Source: Microbacterium sp. 18062
GTDB taxonomy: Bacteria; Actinomycetota; Actinomycetes; Actinomycetales; Microbacteriaceae
Length of the DNA: 64,000 nt
NCBI RefSeq assembly: GCF_902706225.1
Contig: NZ_CACSKB010000003.1
Coordinates: forward strand, 62,001 to 126,000
Reading direction: 5' to 3'
Part shown: one piece after another, positions 25,820 through 33,950 of the stretch
How positions within the stretch are numbered: the stretch's first letter is position 1
How the letters are laid out: each line of letters opens with the position of its first letter
The notes under the pieces: generated by a model
What the model was told of the DNA's origin: nothing
What the model saw: the letters and a program-made list of their open reading frames with translations, nothing else
Database searches by the model: none
Translations under genes and position numbers: made by a program

Positions 25820-27130
25820 TCAGTGACCGCCGAAGTAGCGCTTGTTCGCGTCGTGGATCGCCCGGGCGACGCCCTCGGTGATCTCGGCCTCGTCCACTCT
25901 GGTGAGCACCCGGTCGCGCATGACGATCTCGCCGTTCACGATCGTCGTGGCGACATCCGATCCGTTCGCGTGGTTGACGACGAACTCCTCCACCAGCCCC
26001 GGGTCCGTGCGGTCCAGCATCCCGAACTTCACGTTGTCGACGTCGATGAGGATGAGGTCGGCGAGACGGCCCTCGGCGAGCACGCCCGAGTCCTGCCCGA
26101 GGGCCGCGGAGCCGGCCGCCGTCGCCATCCGCAACGCTTCCGAGCTCTTGCGCGCCGAGACGTCCCGCGTCGTCGCGCGGTGCAGGTAGGTGGCCCAGCG
26201 CATGATCTCGAACAGATCGGAGCAGAAGCCCGCGTCGGTGCCGAGGCCGACGTTGATGCCGGCGGCGCGGAAGTCGTTCATCCGTGCGATGCCGTTGCCC
26301 AGGTAGGCGTTCGATCCGGGGTTGTGCGAGATGTGCGTGCCGGTCTCCGCCATCATCCGGATCTCGTCGTCCGAGAGGTGCACGCAGTGCGCCGCGAGCA
26401 CGTCGGGGCCCAGGAATCCCAGCTCGTAGGCGAGCTCCGTGGGGCGCTTGCCGAACCGTGACAGTGCGTCCTCCACCTCCGACATCGACTCGTTCAGGTG
26501 GATGTGGATGCCGGTGCCCAGCTCGGTCGCGGCCTCGCGCACCTCCCGCAGCAGCTCGGGGGTCGCGCAGGGCAGCCACTCCACGCCGAGCCACACGCGG
26601 GCCAGCCCGTCACCGTTCGCGGCGTGGAAGGCCTCGATGTTGGACGCGACCGTGTCGATGCCGGTCTCGGGCGTGGCGATCTCGTTCGAGAGGACGGCCC
26701 TCAGGCCGATGTCGTTCGCCGCACGGGCGCGGGCGGCGGTGCGGACATACATGTCGTTGACGGTGGTCGTGCCGTTGCGCAGCGACTCGGCGTAGCTCGC
26801 CATCGTCGCCCAGTAGGCCTCCTCGTCCGTCAGCTGCCCGAGAAAGGGGTACCAGTCGTCGAAGAGCAGGTCCCACATGGGCTTGGTCTCGTTGGAGGAC
26901 TCGCCCGCGCCCTTGCCGAGGTCGACGTGATAGTGGGCGTTGACGAGGCCGGGGGTCACGATGTGGCGCGACGCGTCCACGATCTCGTCGCCGTCGCGCG
27001 TGACGAGGTCCTTCGTCTCGCCGACCCAGGCGATGCGGTCGTGCTCGACGACGACGCTGCCGTCGGCGAGGAAGGGGAGGGCGGGATCCATCGTGAGGAC
27101 GGCGCCCCCCTTGAGAACGGTGCGGGTCAT
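25820..27130 (-). CDS. Deaminase-type amidohydrolase (TrzA/AtzA/SAH-deaminase group), copy 2
   Basis: A 436-residue paralogue of the enzyme at 11688. It has HYH at 66-68, the deaminase pattern GIHIHLNESMSEVE with the glutamate kept, AAHCVHLSDDEIRMMAETGT, and the aspartate in GLGTDAGFCSD. Long stretches are identical between the copies, for example RPTELAYE and LGFLGPDV-type segments, while the loop after the last metal ligand differs (GTDAGFCSD against GHDAVECNN). The two copies may deaminate successive or alternative intermediates. The start ATG at 27130 follows GAAAGG. Operator F lies 240 bases upstream. Confidence 0.9.
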   Translation of the reverse strand: MTRTVLKGGAVLTMDPALPFLADGSVVVEHDRIAWVGETKDLVTRDGDEIVDASRHIVTPGLVNAHYHVDLGKGAGESSNETKPMWDLLFDDWYPFLGQLTDEEAYWATMASYAESLRNGTTTVNDMYVRTAARARAANDIGLRAVLSNEIATPETGIDTVASNIEAFHAANGDGLARVWLGVEWLPCATPELLREVREAATELGTGIHIHLNESMSEVEDALSRFGKRPTELAYELGFLGPDVLAAHCVHLSDDEIRMMAETGTHISHNPGSNAYLGNGIARMNDFRAAGINVGLGTDAGFCSDLFEIMRWATYLHRATTRDVSARKSSEALRMATAAGSAALGQDSGVLAEGRLADLILIDVDNVKFGMLDRTDPGLVEEFVVNHANGSDVATTIVNGEIVMRDRVLTRVDEAEITEGVARAIHDANKRYFGGH

Positions 27131-27454
27131 CTGCGCTGCCTTTCGATAGGTTTCCTGCGGGGGTCTCGGGGCACCCGGGCCGGTGGCGTGGATGCGCGGC
27201 GCGGGCGCCGCTGCGGCGGGGTGCGCCGGTACGCGAGAGGGAGCGCGCCCGGACGAGCGCCGGCGGAGGGGACCCGACCGGAACGGGTCACGCTCGTCGT
27301 CGATCATGCGCATCCGCTGCTCGCCCTCCTGCGGGACGGGCGCGGCGTCGGATCGAGGAGCGCCCCGCTTATAGGATCTGATATCTGAATTGCGGAGCCG
27401 TGAAGGAAGCGTTTCGGGCGGGTAACGAGCGTGCCGAGGAGCGGGGGCTTTCGT
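27131..27454. other. Gene-free region holding operator F
   Basis: These 324 bases separate the aminohydrolase start from the LacI stop. They hold operator F (27372-27388) and a GTAACGAG element (27422-27429); the rest is GC-rich with nothing I can name. The 240 bases between operator and start suggest a long leader or an unseen small gene, and I see no convincing reading frame there. Confidence 0.5.
27372..27388. promoter_or_regulatory. Cluster operator, site F
   Basis: TAGGATCTGATATCTGA differs from site E by one base and from site A (opposite strand) by one base. It is the outermost copy and marks the right end of the catabolic cluster. Confidence 0.65.
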
Positions 27455-28456
27455 TCACCGCACGATGAGCCGGGGCTCCACGAGCACGTGCGCGACACCC
27501 GACTCGGCACGGCGGGGCGCGATCACGTCGCCGGTCTCGCCCATCAGCAGCTCGAGCGCCCCGGCGGCGACGCGCTCGGGGAGCTGCTCGATGCTGCTCA
27601 GGCCCAGCGCCTCGGCCGTGGGCGTGTTGTCGAAGCCGATCACGAGCACCTCGGAGCGCCCGTGGCTCGTGCATGCCAGGTGAGCGCCGATCGCCAGCGA
27701 ATCGCTCGCGCACACGATCGCGTCGATCGGGTCGGAGCCGTCGAGCGCGCTCTCTACGATCGCGCGCGCGCCCGCCACGTCATCCGTCGACACGAGGCGC
27801 GGCCCCGCACCCCCCGTCTCCTCCCGCCAGCCGCGTTCGCGCTCGTCGCCGGTCCCCGAGCCCGAGGGCCAGCCGAGGAACGCCACGTGCTCTCCCGCGA
27901 CGTCCCGCGCATGCCGCGCCGCGGCGCGCGTGCCCGCCGCACCGTCGACGTCGACCCACAGATGCGCGGGCGCATCGATGTCGTCCAGGCCCCACGGCCG
28001 TCCGAACGCGACGAACGGCACCTCTCGCGACAGCAGCCACCGCGTGCGCGGGTCGCCGTGGTAGGTGCCCGTGATGACGAGCGCATCGATCTCGCCGCTG
28101 TCGACGAGCTCCCGCATCCGCTCGATCTCCTCGTCGGCGGACCGCGCCGCGTACAGGAGCACGCGCATCCTCCGCTCCCCCGCGCTCTCGGTCAGCGCGT
28201 GCACGAACCGGTCGAGCACGACGCCCGAGATGCCGCCCGCGTACGGATCGAGACGGATGCCGATCGTCGAGCTGCGCCGCGTGCGCAACTGGCGCGCGGC
28301 GGCGTGGGGGCGGTACCCGAGCTCTGCGATCGCCCGTTCGACGCGCTCGCGCGTGGCCGGCCGCACGATGTCCGGCGTGTTGAGGGCGTTCGACACCGTC
28401 TGCCGCGAGACGCCGGCCAGCCGTGCGACATCGTCGACGGTCGGCGGCTTCGCCAC
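27455..28456 (-). CDS. LacI-family transcriptional regulator
   Basis: A 333-residue repressor with the helix-turn-helix VDDVARLAGVSRQTVSNALNTP (about 6-27) and hinge YRPHAAARQLRTRRS. The ligand domain contains AIVCASDSLAIGAHLACTSHG and VIGFDNTPTAEALGLSSIEQ. The start is GTG at 28456, preceded by GGGAAGGGAACG; the frame extends upstream but without sense. It is divergent from the sugar binding-protein gene at 28658. The palindrome TTTGATCGTTCAAA at 28605, just after that gene's promoter, is its probable operator. It likely senses the sugar imported by the adjacent transporter. Confidence 0.92.
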   Translation of the reverse strand: MAKPPTVDDVARLAGVSRQTVSNALNTPDIVRPATRERVERAIAELGYRPHAAARQLRTRRSSTIGIRLDPYAGGISGVVLDRFVHALTESAGERRMRVLLYAARSADEEIERMRELVDSGEIDALVITGTYHGDPRTRWLLSREVPFVAFGRPWGLDDIDAPAHLWVDVDGAAGTRAAARHARDVAGEHVAFLGWPSGSGTGDERERGWREETGGAGPRLVSTDDVAGARAIVESALDGSDPIDAIVCASDSLAIGAHLACTSHGRSEVLVIGFDNTPTAEALGLSSIEQLPERVAAGALELLMGETGDVIAPRRAESGVAHVLVEPRLIVR

Positions 28457-28559
28457 GATCGTTCCCTTCCCACCCGAGTCGGAGTACGTGCCTTTGCACC
28501 CTATGCGCAACACGGTCCGGTCACGTCGGCGCATCACGCGGATATCCCGCGAGACTCCG

Positions 28560-28589
28560 TTGACACGGCTCCCACAGCGAACGTATCGT
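28560..28589 (+). promoter_or_regulatory. Promoter of the sugar ABC operon
   Basis: TTGACA (28560-28565) and TATCGT (28584-28589) are separated by 18 bases, a good sigma-70-type match. The LacI-type palindrome lies just downstream. Confidence 0.6.
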
Positions 28590-28604
28590 GAACTCACGTG
28601 AAAA

Positions 28605-28618
28605 TTTGATCGTTCAAA
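28605..28618. promoter_or_regulatory. LacI-family operator of the sugar ABC operon
   Basis: TTTGATCGTTCAAA has 5-bp inverted arms and the central CG flanked by A and T typical of LacI-family sites. It would sit near +10 to +24 from the promoter at 28560-28589, a classic repressing position. Confidence 0.65.
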
Positions 28619-28657
28619 GTCGCACCATCGCCCTGGCTCATCGAAGGGGAAGAGACC

Positions 28658-29905
28658 ATGACCACGCACACCCTGCGCACGACGCTCACCGCCGCCGCCC
28701 TGCTGACCACCGCGGCCCTCGCTCTCACGGGATGCGGATCCGGCTTCGACGACGACACGTCGGCACCCTCGGGCGAGCTGACCTCGTCGGACGACGCGCT
28801 CACCGTCCTCATCGGATCATCCGGCGACGCGGAGACGGAGGCCGTGCAGTCGGCCGTCGCTGCCTGGTCCGACCAGTCGGGGGTGGACGCCACGGTCGAG
28901 GTCGCGAACGACCTCGCCCAGCAGCTCTCACAGGGATTCGCGGCCGGCTCGCCACCCGACCTGTTCTATCTGTCCACCGACGCGATCGCGGGATACGCCG
29001 GCAACGGCGCCCTCCAGCCGTACGGCGACCTGCTGACCAACAAGGACGACTTCTACCCGTCGCTCATCGAGAACTTCACGATCGACGACGAGTTCTACTG
29101 CGCGCCCAAGGACTTCTCGACGCTCGCGCTCGTGGTCAACACCGACCTGTGGGAGGCCGCGGGACTCACCGACGCTGACATGCCGACGACCTGGGACGAG
29201 CTGAGCGAGGTCACCGCGACCCTCACGACCGACGAGCACGTCGGTCTCGCATTCGGCGCGGAGTACGCGCGTGTGGGCGCCTTCATCGCCCAGGCCGGCG
29301 GCGGTCTCGTCGTCGACGGCGTGGCGCAGGCGGACAGCGCGGAGAACGTCGAGGCGCTCGAGTACGTGCAGTCGCACCTCGTCGACGGCACCTTCGGCTA
29401 CGCGGCCGACATCGGCGCCGGCTGGGGCGGCGAAGCGCTCGGCAGCGGTCTCGCCGCCATGGTGATCGAGGGCAACTGGATCACCGGTGCGCTGTCGGCC
29501 GACTACCCCGACGTGTCGTACACCGTGGCCGAGCTGCCCGCGGGACCCGGCGGTCCCGGAACGCTGCAGTTCACGAACTGCTGGGGAATGGCCGCCGACA
29601 GCCCCAACCAGCAGGGCGCGCTCGATCTCGTCGAGCACCTCACGAGCACCGAGCAGCAGCTCGCGTTCTCCACAGCATTCGGCCCGATGCCCTCGATCGT
29701 CTCCGCGGCCGACGCGTGGACCGACGCGAACCCCGACCTCGGCGCGTTCCTCGACGGGGCCGAGTACGCACAGTTCCCGCCCAACCAGGCGGGCGCCGTC
29801 GACGTGATCGCGGACTTCAACGCCCAGCTCGAGTCGCTCGCGACGAGCGACCCCGCGACGATGCTCGAGACGGTGCAGTCCAACCTCGAGGCGATCCTCG
29901 GCTGA
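28658..29905 (+). CDS. Carbohydrate ABC transporter substrate-binding lipoprotein (CUT1 type)
   Basis: A 415-residue family 1 solute-binding protein. The signal peptide ends in the lipobox LALTGC (Cys at about 26). The mature part shows the usual LTVLIGSSGDAETEAVQSAVAAW start and the GFAAGSPPDLFYLSTDAIAGYAGNGALQPYGDLL segment. The start ATG at 28658 follows GAAGGGGAAGAG. It is the first gene of a unit with two permeases and a glucosidase, under the TTGACA/TATCGT promoter and the LacI site. The glucosidase suggests an alpha-glucan or glucoside ligand, but the sugar is not readable from sequence. Confidence 0.93.
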   Translation: MTTHTLRTTLTAAALLTTAALALTGCGSGFDDDTSAPSGELTSSDDALTVLIGSSGDAETEAVQSAVAAWSDQSGVDATVEVANDLAQQLSQGFAAGSPPDLFYLSTDAIAGYAGNGALQPYGDLLTNKDDFYPSLIENFTIDDEFYCAPKDFSTLALVVNTDLWEAAGLTDADMPTTWDELSEVTATLTTDEHVGLAFGAEYARVGAFIAQAGGGLVVDGVAQADSAENVEALEYVQSHLVDGTFGYAADIGAGWGGEALGSGLAAMVIEGNWITGALSADYPDVSYTVAELPAGPGGPGTLQFTNCWGMAADSPNQQGALDLVEHLTSTEQQLAFSTAFGPMPSIVSAADAWTDANPDLGAFLDGAEYAQFPPNQAGAVDVIADFNAQLESLATSDPATMLETVQSNLEAILG

Positions 29906-29909
29906 CGTC

Positions 29910-31046
29910 GTGTCCACCTCCACGACCGCACCCGGGCGGATGAGGCGCAACGGCTCTCCCACGCGTCGCATCCGCCGGGGCGAGGGCCTCGCGGGCTGGG
30001 TCTTCGTCTCACCCGCGCTCATCGTCCTCGGCCTGTTCCTGCTCGCACCCGTGCTCATGGCCCTGTGGGTGAGCTTCTCGGACTGGAGCGGACGCGGCAG
30101 CCCGCTGTCGCCGAACGTGGGATTCGTCGGGCTCGACAACTACGCCGCCGTCTCCACCGACGGCGGGCTCGCCGAGCGCGACTTCGGCATCGCACTGCGC
30201 AACAACGCCTGGTACGTGCTGCTCGTCGTGCCCCTGCAGACGGCGCTCGCCCTCACGCTCGCACTCCTGGTCAACCGCGCCGTCCTCCGCGGCCGCGGTC
30301 TGTTCCGCACGGCCTTCTACTTTCCCTCGGTCACGAGCTCGGTCGCCATCACGGTGCTCTGGCTGTTCCTGTTCTCGACGTCGGGGGTCATCAACGAGGC
30401 CCTGTCGTGGCTCGGGATCGACGGGCCGAACTGGTTCAACGACCCGAACGGCGTCGTGCACGACCTGCTCGGGGCCGTCGGCATCGAGGCCGGACCCGCC
30501 GCCCTCACGCAGAGCGGCTTTCTCGGGCTGAGCTGGTGGGACTGGCTCGCCGGCCCGTCGGTCGCGATGAGCGCCTTCGTGCTGATGGCCGTGTTCACGA
30601 CATCCGGCACCTTCATGCTGCTTTTCCTCGCGGGCCTGCAGAACATCGGCGGCGAGACGCTGGAGGCCGCCGTCATGGACGGCGCAGGCCCCTGGCAGCG
30701 CTTCTGGCGCGTGACCCTGCCGCAGCTGAAGCCGACGCTGTTCACCGTGCTCACGCTCGGACTGATCGGATGCTGGCAGGTCTTCGACCAGATCTACACC
30801 GGCACCCAGGGCGCTCCGGGCAAGACGACCATGACCCCGGCCTATCTCAGCTATCAGTCGGCGTTCATCTCACAGGAGTGGGGACGAGGAGCCGCGATCG
30901 CCTTCATCCTCTTCGCGATCATCGTCTTCTTCACGATCCTGCAGCGGTGGGTGCTGCGCGACCGCCCCGTCTCGCGGCGCCGAGCGCGGCAGTACGCGCT
31001 GCCGTCCCCGACGGCGGACGCCGCGCCGAAGGAGGATGCGCGATGA
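29910..31046 (+). CDS. Carbohydrate ABC transporter permease (MalF/UgpA type)
   Basis: A 378-residue membrane protein. A basic N-terminus of about 28 residues precedes the first membrane segment (GWVFVSPALIVLGLFLLAPVLMALWVSFSDWSG, typical of this family). An insertion of roughly 50 residues, WFNDPNGVVHDLLGAVGIEAGPAAL to LSWWDWL, lies before the core. The docking loop is ETLEAAVMDGAGPWQRFWRVTLPQLKP. The start is GTG at 29910, four bases after the previous stop, so translation is coupled. It pairs with the permease at 31043. No ATPase gene is present in the unit. Confidence 0.92.
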   Translation: MSTSTTAPGRMRRNGSPTRRIRRGEGLAGWVFVSPALIVLGLFLLAPVLMALWVSFSDWSGRGSPLSPNVGFVGLDNYAAVSTDGGLAERDFGIALRNNAWYVLLVVPLQTALALTLALLVNRAVLRGRGLFRTAFYFPSVTSSVAITVLWLFLFSTSGVINEALSWLGIDGPNWFNDPNGVVHDLLGAVGIEAGPAALTQSGFLGLSWWDWLAGPSVAMSAFVLMAVFTTSGTFMLLFLAGLQNIGGETLEAAVMDGAGPWQRFWRVTLPQLKPTLFTVLTLGLIGCWQVFDQIYTGTQGAPGKTTMTPAYLSYQSAFISQEWGRGAAIAFILFAIIVFFTILQRWVLRDRPVSRRRARQYALPSPTADAAPKEDAR

Positions 31047-31912
31047 CCGCGACCGACCTCTCCCCGGCGAAGCGACACCTCCCACCCCGCACCGTCGCCT
31101 GGCAGCTCGCGCTGTACGGGGCGCTGATCGTGCTCGCGCTGATCTACATCTACCCGTTCCTGGTGCAGGTGAGCGCCTCGTTCAAGACCGATGCGAACGC
31201 GGCCGCCGACCCGATCTCGCTCGTGCCGGTGCCCTGGACCCTCGCCGCCTACGAACGCCTGTTCCTGCGCTCGGACTTCCCGACCTGGTTCGCCAACTCC
31301 GCCGTCGTCACGGTGTTCGTGACGCTCGGCCGCGTGTTCTTCGCGTCGCTCGCCGGCTACGCGCTCGCACGCCTGCGTTTTCGCGGCCGCTCGATCATCT
31401 TCGCCGGGCTCGTCGCGGTCATGGCCGTGCCGCAGGTCGTCCTGCTGATCCCGAAGTTCCTCGTGATCAACCAGCTCGGCATCTACGACTCGTACGCGGG
31501 CATGATCCTGCCCCTGCTCGTCGACGCGGCGGGCGTGTTCATCATGAAGAACTTCTTCGAGTCGCTGCCCGCGTCCGTCGAGGAACAGGCACGCATCGAC
31601 GGAGCCGGCACATTCCGGATCTTCTGGTCGATCGCGCTGCCCATGGCCCGGCCCGCACTCATCACCATCGTCATCCTGTCCTTCCAGGGATCGTGGAATG
31701 AGCTGAGCCACTTCATCGTCTCGACCCAGGATCCGGCGCTGACGACCCTGACGAAGGGTGTCGCCTCGCTCGCCAGCGGGCAGCTCAGCCAGGGCACGCA
31801 GTACCCCCTCAAGCTCGCGGCGGCAGCGATCATGACGATCCCCGTCGCCGTGGTGTTCTTCATCTTCCAGCGCCACATCATGAACGCCAGCGAAGGAGCC
31901 GTCAAGGAATGA
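31043..31912 (+). CDS. Carbohydrate ABC transporter permease (MalG/UgpE type)
   Basis: A 289-residue membrane protein. The first segment is WQLALYGALIVLALIYIYPFLVQVSASFK, and the family motif FANSAVVTVFVTLGRVFFASLAGYALARLRFRGR follows. The docking loop is SVEEQARIDGAGTFRIFWSIALPMARP. The start ATG overlaps the stop of the partner permease (ATGA) and has GGAGG seven bases upstream. The stop overlaps the glucosidase start. The ATPase is probably shared, as known for MsiK in actinobacteria. Confidence 0.93.
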   Translation: MTATDLSPAKRHLPPRTVAWQLALYGALIVLALIYIYPFLVQVSASFKTDANAAADPISLVPVPWTLAAYERLFLRSDFPTWFANSAVVTVFVTLGRVFFASLAGYALARLRFRGRSIIFAGLVAVMAVPQVVLLIPKFLVINQLGIYDSYAGMILPLLVDAAGVFIMKNFFESLPASVEEQARIDGAGTFRIFWSIALPMARPALITIVILSFQGSWNELSHFIVSTQDPALTTLTKGVASLASGQLSQGTQYPLKLAAAAIMTIPVAVVFFIFQRHIMNASEGAVKE

Positions 31913-33873
31913 CCCCGCACACGCCACCCGCCCGCCAACCACTGCTCAACGACGCGGTGATCGCCCTGCACGCCCCCACCCAGGTCTGGTCAGGGCGGGC
32001 GGGCGACATCGGCGAGGCGGCGATCGACGGCGTCTATCACGGCGACACCCGCCACGTGGGCGCGCTCACGCTCCAGTGCGGAGGATCCGAGGTGGAGTGG
32101 ATCTCGGTCTCGTCGGACGAGGCCTCGCGCGTCACCTTCGGCGGGCTGCTGCGCGGACTCGACACGCACGGCCCCGACCCACGCGTGCGGCTCGTGCGGG
32201 AGCGCATCGTCGGCGACGGCATCGTGCGGGAGCGGTGGACGCTGATCTCGCGCGTCGACCACGAGATCGACACCACCCTCTCCCTCTCGGTCGTGCCGGA
32301 GTTCGCCTCACTGCACGACGTCAAGGCGGGAACCGCCCGGGCCCGACCGTTCACCCTCCGCGTCTCGGGAGAGCAGGCGACAGCCGCATCCGGTCCACGC
32401 GCGCTCGTGCTCACCGCCCCGGGCGGCGCGGTCGACGCGCTCGGGCCCGACGGCGCATCCGGAGACGCCGCATCCGGGGCCGAGAGCTCATCCGGGCGCG
32501 ACGTCGTGCGTGCGGTGTGGACGCTGCATGTGCCTCCGCACGGACGCGCACAGGTGGAGTGGACCCTGGAGCTCGCCGACGAGACCCTCGTGGTCACGGG
32601 CGCGCGGCAGGCCGCGCCCTGGGACCGCTCCGCGACCGCCCGGCGCGGAGCATCCGTCGCCCCGGCGCTCGGGCGGTGGCTGGACCGGGCGCTCGGCGAC
32701 CTCGATGCGCTCCGCCTCGCCCTGCCGCAGCAGCCCGCCGACGAGTTCTACGCGGCCGGGGCGCCGTGGTTCTTCACGCTGTTCGGTCGCGACTCGCTCT
32801 GGGCGGCGAGGCTCGCGCTGCCCCTCGACGCGGGCCTCGCCGCATCCACCCTGCGCGTGCTGGCGAGGCTGCAGGGCACCGTCGACGACGACGCGACGGC
32901 GCAGCAGCCCGGCAAGATCCTGCACGAATTGCGGGCGTCGGCCCTCCAGCTGCCGAGCGAGGGGGTCACGCTTCCGCCTCTCTACTTCGGCAGCGTCGAC
33001 TCCACCGCACTGTGGGTGTGCCTGCTCGTGGACGCCTGGCGCGGCGGCATGCCGGAGCCGGAGGTGCGGGCGCTCGTGCCGGCGCTGCGAAAGGCGCTGT
33101 CGTGGCTCGTGGAGGAGGGCGACGCGGACGGCGACGGGTTCATCGACTACATCGACCGCACCGGGACGGGCCTCGCGAACCAGGGGTGGAAGGACTCCGG
33201 GGACTCGGTCCAGTGGCGCGACGGCACGCTCGCCACCGGCCCCATCGCCCTGTGCGAGGTACAGGGCTACGCGTACGAGGCGACGACGGGCGCGGCGGAT
33301 CTGCTCGAGCATCTCGGCGACGCCGACGCTCCCTCGCGGCTGCGGTCGTGGGCCCGCGCGCTCAGGACCCGGTTCGCCGACGCGTACTGGATCGAGACGC
33401 CCGAGGGCCGCTATCCCGCCATCGCGCTCGATCGCGACAAGCGGCCGGTCGACACGCTCACGAGCAACATCGGGCATCTGATCGGCACGGGCATCCTCGA
33501 CGCGGACGACGAGTCGCGCATCGCGGAGCTGCTGCTGGGCCCGTCCATGTCGAGCGGATACGGCATCCGCACCATGTCGACGGATGCCGCCGGCTACTGG
33601 CCGCTCGCCTACCACGGCGGGAGCGTCTGGGCGCACGACACCGCGATCGTCGCACGCGGCATGGCGCGCGCGGGGCTCGGGGAACAGGCCACGCGCGTCG
33701 CGGAGGGCCTGCTCGCGGCCGCGGAGGGGTTCGGCGGCCGCATGCCGGAGCTGCACTCGGGCGATCCCCGCTCCGAGACGGCCACGCCTGTGCCGTACCC
33801 CGCCGCGTGCCGCCCCCAGGCGTGGTCTGCGGCCGCGGCGATCACCTGCCTCACCGTGCTCGAGCGGGAGTGA
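31909..33873 (+). CDS. Glycogen-debranching-type glucosidase (GDE N-terminal domain plus (alpha/alpha)6 domain)
   Basis: A 654-residue cytoplasmic enzyme. Residues about 10-215 form the glycogen-debranching N-terminal beta domain (LNDAVIALHAPTQVWSGRAGDI, GVYHGDTRHVGAL). Residues about 250-654 form the barrel related to amylo-alpha-1,6-glucosidase: WFFTLFGRDSLWAARLALP, then QGWKDSGDSVQWRDG with the probable catalytic aspartate, GYAYEATTGAADLL, and RPQAWSAAAAITCL at the end. It has no signal peptide, so it acts on imported oligosaccharide. It overlaps the permease gene by four bases, which ties it to the importer. The bond cleaved (alpha-glucosidic is most likely) is inferred from family. Confidence 0.85.
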   Translation: MTPHTPPARQPLLNDAVIALHAPTQVWSGRAGDIGEAAIDGVYHGDTRHVGALTLQCGGSEVEWISVSSDEASRVTFGGLLRGLDTHGPDPRVRLVRERIVGDGIVRERWTLISRVDHEIDTTLSLSVVPEFASLHDVKAGTARARPFTLRVSGEQATAASGPRALVLTAPGGAVDALGPDGASGDAASGAESSSGRDVVRAVWTLHVPPHGRAQVEWTLELADETLVVTGARQAAPWDRSATARRGASVAPALGRWLDRALGDLDALRLALPQQPADEFYAAGAPWFFTLFGRDSLWAARLALPLDAGLAASTLRVLARLQGTVDDDATAQQPGKILHELRASALQLPSEGVTLPPLYFGSVDSTALWVCLLVDAWRGGMPEPEVRALVPALRKALSWLVEEGDADGDGFIDYIDRTGTGLANQGWKDSGDSVQWRDGTLATGPIALCEVQGYAYEATTGAADLLEHLGDADAPSRLRSWARALRTRFADAYWIETPEGRYPAIALDRDKRPVDTLTSNIGHLIGTGILDADDESRIAELLLGPSMSSGYGIRTMSTDAAGYWPLAYHGGSVWAHDTAIVARGMARAGLGEQATRVAEGLLAAAEGFGGRMPELHSGDPRSETATPVPYPAACRPQAWSAAAAITCLTVLERE

Positions 33874-33950
33874 GCGCCGCGCGGCGGATGCGGCGACACC
33901 GGGGCGAGGCGACGGGTGCGGCGCCCCGTCGCCTCACATGCAGCCGGATC

